Source: Dialister sp. CAG:486 (GTDB taxonomy: Bacteria > Bacillota > Negativicutes > Veillonellales > Dialisteraceae). Taken from it: a stretch of 9,210 nucleotides of DNA. Made by a program: the position numbers and the translations under genes. The notes under the pieces were generated by a model that was not told the DNA's origin, did no database searches, and was given only the letters and a program-made list of their open reading frames with translations. The stretch's first letter is position 1, and every line of letters starts with the position of its first letter. The stretch covers positions 1 to 9,210 of the forward strand of contig FR879561.1 in NCBI GenBank assembly GCA_000434475.1, given 5' to 3'. Of this stretch, positions 1 to 6,372 are shown piece by piece.

Positions 1-150
1 GACCGAAGTGGAGGGATCCTTCTTGCAGAGCGGTAAATCGTGGGTGAGGGAAAGGCGAAAAAGAAAGCACCAAGGTGTCGTTTGAGTGAGGGTGCATGTG
101 TGCATATGGCGGCAGTGCAATAAAGATCCCTCGGCTGCGTTCGGGATGAC
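1..150. repeat. Dispersed palindromic intergenic element, copy A (left edge probably cut by the window)
   Basis: The two ends are imperfect inverted repeats. The left end contains GAGGGATCCTTCTTGCAG (about 11-28) and the right end, read on the opposite strand, gives GAGGGATCTTTATTGCACTG. A second copy lies at 7812-7970 and shares the blocks CTTGCAGAGCGrTAAA, AGCACCAAGGyGTCGTTT (66-83 here) and GCAGTGCAAkAAAGATCCC followed by TCGGyTGCG (right end). The sequence between the blocks differs, so selection or transposition has preserved the ends and a central motif. No coding sequence is visible. It behaves like a non-autonomous MITE/REP-type element. I see no target-site duplication because the left boundary is at or beyond the window start. 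From 151 to about 320 I see nothing but a 7-base inverted repeat (TTAGAGG 197-203 / CCTCTAA 230-236). Confidence 0.75.
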
Positions 151-321
151 GGTGCTTGGGGAGCGGATATGTTCACAAGGGTGGTGTGCCGCCTTTTTAG
201 AGGATGGTATTCTCGTATCGCAGCCTTCCCCTCTAAGTGAAACGGTGTATGCGTGTGAATGAAAATGGGAAACCTGTCTTTCCGAGGATTGGGCGTATGG
301 ATTGGGAATTCATATTTCCCA

Positions 322-350
322 TTGCTGCATTTCTATGAACCTGCTAGAGT
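322..350 (+). promoter_or_regulatory. Candidate promoter (extended -10) for the GspL/PilM-N-like gene
   Basis: TTGCTG (322-327) lies 17 bases upstream of TAGAGT (345-350), and the -10 is preceded by TG at 342-343, giving an extended -10 (TGnTAnnnT). Transcription would begin near 357, leaving a short leader before the start codon at 393. Just downstream is a perfect 12-base palindrome, GTATAGCTATAC (349-360), that overlaps the predicted start site and could be an operator. This is pattern matching only. Confidence 0.4.
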
Positions 351-392
351 ATAGCTATACAATGATTTCGTCATTCAGGAAGGAGTCTCTTT

Positions 393-1784
393 ATGGAGCT
401 GATGAACCGGATCCGAGAGCGTGTCGCGGCGTGGCAGAAGAAGCGGGTGCGGACGGTCGTATTTCCTTTGGCGGGGAAGCTCTGCGCTGTGGAGACGGTA
501 GAAGGAAAGCGACTGGGACAGTGGCAGGCGGACTACGATGGTGATACGCCAAATTTGAAAGAGTGTTTCCTCTCACTGAAGGCTGCCGGACTTCGGGAGA
601 AGAAGCTCTGGCTTTTGGTGAATGCGGACTCGCTTAGATGGAGCAGGAAACGATATCCGCAGATGACGGAGGAGGAATTTGCTGAATCGATGGAGTGGGA
701 GGCAGATCGCGTCTTTCACACCGAGGAAGCGATCGCCATGGGGCATCGTGTGCTCTCTCATGATGAAGAGGGCTGGGAAGCGCTCTTGCATGCATTGCCG
801 CGCGTGGATCTCGGGGCTTGGGAGATGGGAGCGCATGAGGCGGGGCTTACCATTACCCGTGCATTTCCTGTGACGGATATTCCTTTGCAAGAGGGGCCGC
901 ACTTTATTCTATATATGCGCCGCCGTTCGGCGATGCTTCTTTTCCGCAGGGGGGATCTCTGGGAGAGCCGCATCCTGCATCTGGCAGATGAGGGCAAGGC
1001 TTCGCTGTTCATGGGGCGGCAGATGGATCTGTATGGGCTCTCTTCTCTTCCATGTTTTCTGGTTCCGCTGGAGAGCTGTGGGACTAAGGAGCGGACAGCA
1101 TGGCTTTCTTACCTGGAAAAGGAGCTGACTCTTCTTGCCGCAGAAGGGACAGAGGTCGAGGGGAGCAAGGCAGTCATGCTCGAAACGGAGCATCTGGAGG
1201 AAGGCGGATACTGGGATGATGCTATGCGTGTGGTGCTTGCTGTAAGTCATGCGGGGACGGCACTGCCTCTTCTCATGGGAGAGCGTCCTTTTCTGACGGA
1301 GGAGAATCGAAAGCTTCGCATCGCGCAGGGGGCGTGTGCGCTCGGCACAGCCTTTTTCCTCTTTTCCTGTGCATCCTTTCTTTCGGCTTATCGGGAGGAT
1401 AAGGCGCAGATGGCGGAGAATGAGGCGCTGGCTCCATTGAAAGTGAAGAGGGCGGAGATGAAAAAGGCGAGTGAGGAGGAAGAAGCTCTGCTTGCGATGC
1501 TAAAGGAAGAGGAGGCCAAAGATCCGCACTGGGAGCAGCGTCTGGTACTGCTTGCTGATGGTATGCCGCAAGGTGTCGTGCTATCGGAGATCTCCGCAGA
1601 GGGAGAGGATGTCCTTTTGAAAGGAACTTCGCAGAAGACGACCGATCTTTCGAATTTTACTAGTCATCTCACGCGGGCGTGGGGCGGCCTCACGGAGCTG
1701 AAGAGTCGGAAGAAGAATGCGCGCACGGGGCTCTTTGAGTTTACCGTCCGCTGGAAAAAAGAAATGACGAGGAAGTCGCCGTAG
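393..1784 (+). CDS. GspL-like / PilM-PilN fused assembly protein of a type IV pilus or type II secretion system
   Basis: This 463-residue protein resembles a PilM and PilN joined in one chain, which is the architecture of GspL. Residues about 18-240 look like a degenerate PilM/GspL actin-like cytoplasmic domain. The best landmark is PQMTEEEFAESMEWEAD (about 89-105), matching the 'P-x-M-x2-E-E-hydrophobic...WE' region of PilM. A single membrane segment follows at about 311-332, then a charged coiled coil (about 334-375) and a C-terminal PilN/GspL ferredoxin-like periplasmic region (about 378-463, including 'LADGMPQGVVLSEIS' and 'LKGTSQ'). Known family members link the cytoplasmic ATPase and platform to the periplasmic parts of the machine. 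The start at 393 is supported by AGGAAGGAG at 377-385. The gene appears monocistronic, with a promoter before it and a strong terminator 29 bases after the stop. The other recognisable components lie 4 kb downstream. No PilO is seen. Assignment to pilus versus secretion system is open. Confidence 0.75.
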   Translation: MELMNRIRERVAAWQKKRVRTVVFPLAGKLCAVETVEGKRLGQWQADYDGDTPNLKECFLSLKAAGLREKKLWLLVNADSLRWSRKRYPQMTEEEFAESMEWEADRVFHTEEAIAMGHRVLSHDEEGWEALLHALPRVDLGAWEMGAHEAGLTITRAFPVTDIPLQEGPHFILYMRRRSAMLLFRRGDLWESRILHLADEGKASLFMGRQMDLYGLSSLPCFLVPLESCGTKERTAWLSYLEKELTLLAAEGTEVEGSKAVMLETEHLEEGGYWDDAMRVVLAVSHAGTALPLLMGERPFLTEENRKLRIAQGACALGTAFFLFSCASFLSAYREDKAQMAENEALAPLKVKRAEMKKASEEEEALLAMLKEEEAKDPHWEQRLVLLADGMPQGVVLSEISAEGEDVLLKGTSQKTTDLSNFTSHLTRAWGGLTELKSRKKNARTGLFEFTVRWKKEMTRKSP

Positions 1785-1812
1785 GTATTGTTTTTATCAA
1801 TAATGGCAGAAG

Positions 1813-1854
1813 ACGGAGGTGTGGGCAAAAGTGATTTGCCTATGCCTCCGTTTT
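1813..1854 (+). terminator. Rho-independent terminator after the GspL/PilM-N-like gene
   Basis: A 17-base-pair stem (1813-1829 with 1835-1851) carries three G-T wobbles and a five-base loop at 1830-1834. Its base is ACGGAGG/CCTCCGT, and it ends in TTTT (1851-1854). It lies 29 bases after the stop codon. Confidence 0.85.
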
Positions 1855-2168
1855 GGGTTAATGGTGTGGGAGAAACGGGGCTTCATGTCATAAATGTATG
1901 GCTTACCCTCTGCTAAATGTACTAGATGTTATGATTCTCACGCGAATGCTGTTTTCTTGCCTCGTGGATGCAGATTTTCTGAACACAGCGGTCATTGCTG
2001 TATGCTTTGACTGTACTGTCGCTCCCCATGCGGGGAGCGTGGATTAAAATACGTGGAAGCTGTCAAGCGACCATCACAGGGAATGTATCGGGATGACAGA
2101 TGGTGCATCTCTGGCGTTATTCCTTATTTGACTGCGATTGGCGGAAGGGATGCGGTTCAATATTCAAG
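1855..2168. other. Non-coding gap around the orphan CRISPR repeat
   Basis: No convincing gene is present. A 38-codon ORF from 1894 (Cys-rich by chance, no ribosome binding site) is not credible. An extended -10 box, TG-t-TATGAT (1927-1935), without a recognisable -35, could drive transcription rightward through the CRISPR-like repeat at 2018-2050 toward the terminator at 2169-2198. The sequence from 2051 to 2168 shows no further copy of the repeat. Confidence 0.45.
2018..2050 (+). CRISPR. Solitary type I-C-like CRISPR repeat (orphan repeat, no array)
   Basis: These 33 bases begin GTCGCTCCCC and end GTGGATTAAAAT, matching from memory the well-known type I-C repeat form that ends GTGGATTGAAAT or -AAAC. 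The central palindrome GCTCCCC (2021-2027) / GGGGAGC (2032-2038) with loop ATGC forms the usual 7-bp crRNA hairpin. One difference from the common form is visible: A instead of G in the 8-base 3' handle (ATTAAAAT). No second repeat is found 30-40 bases on either side and no cas genes are in the window, so this is not an array. It could be a relic of a deleted array, a seed left by recombination, or a crRNA-like RNA gene. The repeat identity is secure; its activity is unknown. Confidence 0.7.
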
Positions 2169-2198
2169 AAAACGCGATGACTGAAATCGCGCTTTTTT
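2169..2198 (+). terminator. Rho-independent terminator between the CRISPR repeat and the exported-protein gene
   Basis: CGCGAT (2173-2178) pairs with ATCGCG (2186-2191) around a 7-base loop. It is preceded by AAAA (2169-2172) and followed by C and TTTTTT (2193-2198). The gene at 393 already has its own terminator, so this one would serve a transcript arising in 1860-2170, that is, one running through the orphan CRISPR repeat. Confidence 0.7.
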
Positions 2199-2199
2199 A

Positions 2200-2229
2200 T
2201 TGCACAAACCCGCTCTAAGACGGTATAAT
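2200..2229 (+). promoter_or_regulatory. Promoter of the small exported-protein gene
   Basis: A perfect TATAAT (2224-2229) lies 18 bases downstream of TTGCAC (2200-2205), directly after a terminator. With transcription starting near 2236, the mRNA would carry an unusually long leader of about 125 bases before the start codons at 2361-2369. The end of that leader contains a weak bulged stem (CAGTTCA 2318-2324 / TGAAACTG 2335-2342) just upstream of the ribosome binding site. Confidence 0.6.
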
Positions 2230-2360
2230 AATAAATAACTGTAGGCTGAGAGAGTATGGCTTTGTGGTATCCGGGACGCTATGTCAGAGAAGATTTTGAG
2301 AGAGTGTCTGGTACTCGCAGTTCAACTTCTGTAGTGAAACTGATTTCCTATAAGGAGGGC

Positions 2361-2813
2361 ATGATGATGAAAATGAAAAGACTGGTGGTCTGTGCACTGG
2401 CAGCAGCGATGATCGGTGCAGGCGCATTGACGCAGGTATCGGCTTTCAATCTGGGCAGTGTCCTTGGCGGTGTGGTCAAGGTCGGCGGTATTGCGATACT
2501 GGTCGATAAATATGGCGCTTCTATCAATAGCGCGATCAATTCGGTCATGATGAAGGAAGGCGCCGGCACGAATTACTCCACGAAGGTGGTGCCGATCGTC
2601 AGCATTGGAAATAAAGGATATATCGGGGCCGCGCAGGTCATCGGCGATGCCGATCAGGTAGAGAAGGTGAAGGCGGTTGGGCAGCTGGAGATCAGCTGGA
2701 ATAACAAGCTGTTCCGTATCAAGGGGCTCATCCCGATGGATAGTGTGAATCCGACCTCGTTCTCCCGTGTGCAGGGCGTTGGCGTGTCGGCAGTGATCGA
2801 TGTTCGGGTGTGA
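2361..2813 (+). CDS. Small exported protein of unknown function
   Basis: I do not recognise the family. The reading frame is open from 2256, but the natural start is in the ATG-ATG-ATG cluster at 2361/2364/2367, just after a near-perfect TAAGGAGG (2351-2358). Spacing favours the second or third ATG. From 2361 the product is 150 residues and starts with a clear signal peptide: Lys/Arg n-region, hydrophobic core VVCALAAAMIGAGAL, and an A-x-A type site at QVSA before FNLGS. The first mature part is rich in Gly and hydrophobics (SVLGGVVKVGGIAILVDKYG) and could be amphipathic or membrane-associated. The rest looks beta-rich (TKVVPIVSIG...YIGAAQVIG...) and ends VSAVIDVRV. It has no cysteine after the signal peptide. 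It has its own promoter. The next gene, 149 bases away, is another exported protein, so a periplasmic or envelope role is likely. Confidence 0.8.
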   Translation: MMMKMKRLVVCALAAAMIGAGALTQVSAFNLGSVLGGVVKVGGIAILVDKYGASINSAINSVMMKEGAGTNYSTKVVPIVSIGNKGYIGAAQVIGDADQVEKVKAVGQLEISWNNKLFRIKGLIPMDSVNPTSFSRVQGVGVSAVIDVRV

Positions 2814-2843
2814 TGGGCGCTGGAAAAGGCTGGGAGACCAAGC

Positions 2844-2916
2844 GGATTATGGATAGGAGGACCCGGTTTTCCATAGTCCTTCGGATATAGCCCGGTCTTC
2901 ATGAGAAGAAGCGGGC
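2844..2916 (+). other. Two tandem hairpins between the exported-protein genes
   Basis: The first stem is GGATTATGGA (2844-2853) with TCCATAGTCC (2870-2879), 10 bp with one G-T pair. The second is GCCCG-TCTTC (2890-2900) with GAAGA-CGGGC (2905-2916), 10 bp with a small internal loop. Neither is followed by a T-run, so they are not standard terminators. They could stabilise mRNA ends or attenuate transcription between the two genes. Confidence 0.45.
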
Positions 2917-2962
2917 ACCTGAACCATGAACTTTTACTATTTGATTATTTTCGGAGGAATAT

Positions 2963-4135
2963 ATGAGAAAAGCATTACTGGCAGCAGGATTGGCTGCATT
3001 GATGGCGATGCCTGTCATGGCAGAGGATGTGGCAACGCTGGCGGAAAAGATCGACCGTGTAGATGAAGTCCTCTATGGTTCGGTGCAGAGCGGGTCTCTC
3101 ATCGGGCGTGCGGATCAGGCCGATAATGTGATCTACGGTGTGGGGAATACATCGGCCAGTGGACTTGATCATCGTATCGACAATCTGTATGCGGATGTGG
3201 TGAGAAATGACAACGATCGCACTCCGGCGATTTCGAACCGCATGAATGCGATGGAATACTATCTGACGGATGAGATCAGCACAGATAATCTGACGGTCCG
3301 CATGGATCATCTGGAAAAAGCGGTGCTGGGCGAAGCGAAGAAGGGGGCTTTGGATGAACGTATGCAGAGCCTGGAGCAGGCAGTCTATGGAGACCAGCAC
3401 TATGAAATGAAGACGGTCCAGCTGCCGGCGGATACGGTCTTCAAAGTGGCACTGAATGATGATGTGGGCAGCAAGACGAGCCAGGTCGGAGATCCGGTCT
3501 CCTTCACGGTACAGGAAGATGTTCTGGTCGGTGATGTGCTGGTGCTGCCTCGCGGCACACAGGGCAGTGGCGTGGTGACGGAAGTCAGCCGCCCGAAAAG
3601 CTTTGGCCGCAGCGGCAAGGTCGATGTCTCCTTCGATCAGGTATTCTCTGTGGATGACGAAGCGATCCCGACTGTGCTGGGACCGGAAGCTAAGGAAAAG
3701 CTGAAAATGGAAGCAGCGGCTGTCGGCGCCTCCGCTATCGGCGCGCTGGCTCTGGGACCGATCGGTCTTGTGGGCGGGCTTTTTGTCAAAGGTAAGGATG
3801 CTGTGCTCCCCGCTGGCAGCGAGCTCTATATCCAGACGGCACAGCCTGTCACGACGAAGGGACTGGTGCTCCGTGAAGGCGCGCCACACATCGTCCTTAG
3901 AAAGCATGTCGCGCGCACAGCTTCTGCGGTTGCGGCAACTGCGGCAGAGGATAATCAGGTGGCAGCGACGGCTGCGCCGGAGACCGCAGCCCCTGCGCCA
4001 AAGGCAGAAATCAGTGACAGTGCCAAAGCGGAACTGGAAGCAGCCCGTGAAAAGGATTCTACAGTAAAGGAAACGGCAGACTCCGCCAAGACCGATAATG
4101 AGGCAGCTTCTGTCGTGATCATGAGAAATGAATAA
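2963..4135 (+). CDS. Exported repeat protein with beta-rich domain and glycine-zipper segment, coupled to lptD
   Basis: This 390-residue protein has a good ribosome binding site (CGGAGGA, 2952-2958) and a signal peptide cleaved after PVMA (residue 20). Residues 21-146 hold about six degenerate 20-residue repeats of the form 'R-x2-x-L-E-x2-V-Y/L-G-x4-G-x-L'. The clearest are RVDEVLYGSVQSGSL, RMDHLEKAVLGEAKKGAL and RMQSLEQAVYG; they are probably helical. Residues about 150-245 are a beta-rich domain beginning LPADTVFKVALNDDVGSKTS, with 'VGDPVSFTVQEDVLVGD' and 'LPRGTQGSGVV'. A Gly-x3-Gly type hydrophobic segment follows (about 255-277, GASAIGALALGPIGLVGG), then a short beta stretch (GSELYIQT) and a low-complexity Ala/Glu/Lys tail from about 315. 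I do not know a function; cell-wall or outer-membrane association is inferred. Its stop overlaps the lptD-like start by 8 bases, implying translational coupling and possibly a joint role. Confidence 0.8.
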   Translation: MRKALLAAGLAALMAMPVMAEDVATLAEKIDRVDEVLYGSVQSGSLIGRADQADNVIYGVGNTSASGLDHRIDNLYADVVRNDNDRTPAISNRMNAMEYYLTDEISTDNLTVRMDHLEKAVLGEAKKGALDERMQSLEQAVYGDQHYEMKTVQLPADTVFKVALNDDVGSKTSQVGDPVSFTVQEDVLVGDVLVLPRGTQGSGVVTEVSRPKSFGRSGKVDVSFDQVFSVDDEAIPTVLGPEAKEKLKMEAAAVGASAIGALALGPIGLVGGLFVKGKDAVLPAGSELYIQTAQPVTTKGLVLREGAPHIVLRKHVARTASAVAATAAEDNQVAATAAPETAAPAPKAEISDSAKAELEAAREKDSTVKETADSAKTDNEAASVVIMRNE

Positions 4136-5621
4136 TCATAACTGGAAAAAGGCGGTGCTTCTTTCTGCTCTTCTCTTGCCTTCGCTGGCTGCTGAAGCGG
4201 CGGAGGTACCTGTTTCCCAAAAGTTGCCGCCAGAGAATACCACCCATGTGGAGTATTCCGTCAGCGACGGTGTATTGCGGCCTTCCTATGACGGGGAGGA
4301 GACACGGGAGACGGCCAAAAAGGATAAAGACAGGAAAAAGAATAAGGAAACGGCGGATACCGGGATTTCCAAAGAGCATCCGGCTACGGTCGTGGCTGAT
4401 AAAATGCGCTACAATGATACAACGGGAGAGGTGGCAGCTTTCGGGCGCGTAGAGATCAAGCACATGATGGATACCTACCAGACCGAGTATGTCTATGGAA
4501 ATACGATCTCTCAAAAGTATGTCGTCCCGGGGGAGCTTGTCTGGAAGAATCCGACGACGGATCTCAAGGCGGCGCGCGCTGACTATGACGCGAAGGCCGC
4601 TGTCGGACATTTTGAAAAGGTGTCCGGCTGGGACAGCGGAACGTACTATTTTCAGGGCGAAAGCGGTACATATGACAAGAATGCCAATCACATAGTGATC
4701 GAGCATGGCTACTTCACGACGAAGCATGCGGTGGCAAAGGTACCGGACTATCGCATCGAAGCGGACTCCATCGATATTTATCCGGGGGATAAGTATATCG
4801 CGCATAATGTAAAGCTCATGGCGAAGAATACGGTGCTTGTGACGCTTTCGACGTACAAGGGTTCCCTTCAGAAGAAGCGGGTCAGCCCATTCACACTGAT
4901 TCCAAGTCCGATGTTTGACGGTGACAATGGTTTCGGACTGCATAACAGCATTGAGATCCCGCTCGATGCGGATATGAATCTGACGGCGTATATGGAAAAC
5001 CGCTGGTACACGAAGGCAGGATACAAACCGGATGTAGGTGTGCGCTATCAGACGCCGGTTGGCGGCTTGAATTTCCATTATGCCGAAGAGGAAAGCAGCA
5101 CGAATGATGATGGCGGCATCTGGGTCAAGAAACGGCCGTCGCTGGAATTTGACTCGAAGCATTTTTACCTCGGTGGCTCTCGCTTCTACGTGGGCACGAA
5201 GGGGGAAATCGGTTACTGGGAAGAAGGCGGGGTCAAAGGACAGCATAAGAGCTATGACGCTTATATTTCCGGTGATCCATGGAAGCTCGGGAAATTCATG
5301 CGCTTTTCTTGGCGCGCCGGCTATATGAGAGACTACTACAGCTATAACGGCGGGGACATCCCCCAAAATACCTCATTCCGCACGGGGCAACCGGCGGGAC
5401 CATCCGCAAAAATACCTATTACAGCATGGGGCTTTCCGGCGGTTACCGCAGCGTGCAGGGCTGGATCTATTATACGGATCGTGAAATCAATGGCTTTACG
5501 CCGTATCGCTACGACTCGTATACCAGTGATAAGCCGCTCGACTTTGGCGTGCGCGTGCAGCCGACGAAGAATGATGCTTTCAGTCTGGCATGGACGGTCG
5601 ATACCAAGTATGGCCGCCTGA
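4128..5621 (+). CDS. lptD: LptD/OstA-like LPS-assembly protein, N-terminal part; frame broken near 5384
   Basis: LptD forms the outer-membrane channel that inserts LPS. Here a signal peptide (1-24, ending AEA) and a charged linker (about 61-76, KKDKDRKKNK) lead into an OstA/LptA-type beta domain (about 85-245: ATVVADKMRYN, GEVAAFGRVEI, YYFQGESGTYD, VPDYRIEADSIDIYPGDK). This is followed by SPFTLIPSP and alternating beta-strands of a barrel (about 268 onward). At about residue 420 the reading frame loses homology: everything from about 5388 to 5621 (AGPSAKIPITAWGFPAV...) is out-of-frame translation. The true continuation is in the frame ending at 5737, so a one-base deletion, probably in the G run at 5384-5387, explains it. 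The intact chain would be about 536 residues, much shorter than proteobacterial LptD (about 780), with no cysteines in the real part and so no LptD disulfides. There is no separate ribosome binding site; translation is coupled to the upstream gene through the 8-base overlap. It may be LptD proper or an OstA-related porter. Confidence 0.75.
   Translation: MNNHNWKKAVLLSALLLPSLAAEAAEVPVSQKLPPENTTHVEYSVSDGVLRPSYDGEETRETAKKDKDRKKNKETADTGISKEHPATVVADKMRYNDTTGEVAAFGRVEIKHMMDTYQTEYVYGNTISQKYVVPGELVWKNPTTDLKAARADYDAKAAVGHFEKVSGWDSGTYYFQGESGTYDKNANHIVIEHGYFTTKHAVAKVPDYRIEADSIDIYPGDKYIAHNVKLMAKNTVLVTLSTYKGSLQKKRVSPFTLIPSPMFDGDNGFGLHNSIEIPLDADMNLTAYMENRWYTKAGYKPDVGVRYQTPVGGLNFHYAEEESSTNDDGGIWVKKRPSLEFDSKHFYLGGSRFYVGTKGEIGYWEEGGVKGQHKSYDAYISGDPWKLGKFMRFSWRAGYMRDYYSYNGGDIPQNTSFRTGQPAGPSAKIPITAWGFPAVTAACRAGSIIRIVKSMALRRIATTRIPVISRSTLACACSRRRMMLSVWHGRSIPSMAA
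5381..5398 (+). other. Frameshift site in the lptD-like gene
   Basis: Upstream coding is in the frame of 4128 and downstream coding is shifted by -1. Reading ACG GGG and then GCA instead of CAA at 5387 restores an uninterrupted chain, RTGATGGTIRKNTYYSMG. A single G lost from a five-G run (now GGGG at 5384-5387) would do this. So would -1 ribosomal slippage of the GGG codon at 5385-5387. A sequencing or assembly error is equally possible. Confidence 0.75.
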
Positions 5622-5737
5622 ACCATCGCTACTGGACCTACTACCGCGACCTGCATTCCTTCTATGCCTGGATCCGCTACGATGATATCGAAAGGGAAAC
5701 CCAGTTCATGCTGATGCCGAAAGATTTTAGATTCTAG
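5426..5737 (+). CDS. lptD: LptD/OstA-like protein, C-terminal barrel part in the shifted frame
   Basis: The frame from about 5388 onward encodes the rest of the outer-membrane barrel; the first ATG in it is at 5426 and no ribosome binding site precedes it, so it is unlikely to be translated alone. The 103 residues have the aromatic, alternating pattern of beta-strands (GGYRSVQGWIYYTDRE, DFGVRVQPTKNDAFSLAWTV, WTYYRDLHSFYAWIRYDD). They end in MPKDFRF, a C-terminal Phe typical of the outer-membrane beta-signal recognised by BamA. This ending shows that the original gene stopped at 5737 rather than at 5621. The 89 bases to the next gene contain only a weak hairpin before a T6 run (about 5762-5816), which may be a poor terminator. 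Confidence 0.7.
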   Translation: MGLSGGYRSVQGWIYYTDREINGFTPYRYDSYTSDKPLDFGVRVQPTKNDAFSLAWTVDTKYGRLNHRYWTYYRDLHSFYAWIRYDDIERETQFMLMPKDFRF

Positions 5738-5826
5738 GAAATGCTGATTCGCTCGGACAATGATCGGATCCGTATTTCCCCGCCGGCTGGTGAGCCTGTA
5801 TCGGTCACTTTTTTCGGAGGTGCTCC

Positions 5827-6372
5827 ATGGATAAAAAATGGGCACTGCCGCTGGGGCTTGCCCTTGTGGCTCTTCTGATCCTCTGGGGATCGCTGGGCAT
5901 GGGGACAGCGTCGAAGCTGTTTCCTGAAAAACCAAAGGCGATGCCTCCCATGACTGCATCGGAAGGGGCTTCTTCCTCTTCGATGCTTCCGCAGGAAGAG
6001 AGCCGCCGCGTCTATGATGCATCATCCTATATCAGGGGAAAGCCGCTTGCTGACCCCTTCCATATGGAGGCGATGACGGAAAAGACGATGCCTGTGGAAA
6101 CGTCAGGCGTCTCTTTGCCCTCTTCTGCGCCTCGCACGGCGAACGCCTCTGCCGGATCGGCAAAAGAGAAAAGGTCGTATGCATCTGATGTGCCGCGTCT
6201 CATGGGTGTCATGTCATTTGGCAGTGAGAAGCGGGCGGTCATAGAGGTCCATGGGGTGACGTACACGGTCAAAGAAGGAGAGCAGGCAGGACTATGGAAT
6301 GTTTCCAGCATACAGGGAAAGACGGTCACACTCGCCGGTGCTTCCGGTGTTTTCACACTCAGCACCCGCTGA
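5827..6372 (+). CDS. PilP/GspC-like pilus or secretion connector protein
   Basis: This 181-residue bitopic inner-membrane protein has one membrane segment at about 5-26 and a Pro/Ser-rich periplasmic linker carrying a DPF motif (LADPFHME, about 74-81). It ends in a small beta domain (about 122-180: VPRLMGVMSFGSEKRAVIEV, TYTVKEGEQ, VSSIQGKTVTL) typical of PilP and the homology region of GspC. In those families this domain binds the N0 domain of the secretin and ties it to the inner-membrane platform. Classical PilP is a lipoprotein. This one has no lipobox Cys and is membrane-anchored, as in GspC. GGAGG at 5816-5820 sets the start. The following secretin gene overlaps or abuts its 3' end, which fits their known partnership. 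Confidence 0.75.
   Translation: MDKKWALPLGLALVALLILWGSLGMGTASKLFPEKPKAMPPMTASEGASSSSMLPQEESRRVYDASSYIRGKPLADPFHMEAMTEKTMPVETSGVSLPSSAPRTANASAGSAKEKRSYASDVPRLMGVMSFGSEKRAVIEVHGVTYTVKEGEQAGLWNVSSIQGKTVTLAGASGVFTLSTR

Noticed and set aside
302..544. Plus-strand ORF of 80 codons overlapping the start of the GspL-like gene
   Set aside because: It has no ribosome binding site, covers the likely promoter, and overlaps a well-supported gene in another frame.
1894..2010. Small Cys-rich ORF (38 codons) upstream of the CRISPR repeat
   Set aside because: No ribosome binding site, no family resemblance; length expected by chance.
2085..2118. Possible second, degenerate CRISPR repeat about one spacer after the orphan repeat
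   Set aside because: The sequence does not align with the repeat beyond chance and lacks the GCTCCCC/GGGGAGC stem.
2256..2360. N-terminal extension of the small exported protein from the ATG at 2256
   Set aside because: It would place 35 residues before the signal peptide. A near-perfect ribosome binding site lies at 2351-2358 directly before the ATG cluster.
2975..3907. Long minus-strand ORF (310 codons) opposite the exported repeat protein
   Set aside because: It is a shadow of the plus-strand gene: no ribosome binding site, a composition rich in Arg/His/Ile of the kind antisense frames give, and no recognisable domain. The plus strand has a signal peptide and repeats.
4119..5366. Long minus-strand ORF (415 codons) opposite lptD
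   Set aside because: Antisense shadow of a convincing LptD-like coding sequence; no motif or start signal.
5762..5816. Terminator between lptD and the PilP/GspC-like gene
   Set aside because: The pairing before the T6 run is short and relies on wobbles, so it is too weak to list as a separate feature.
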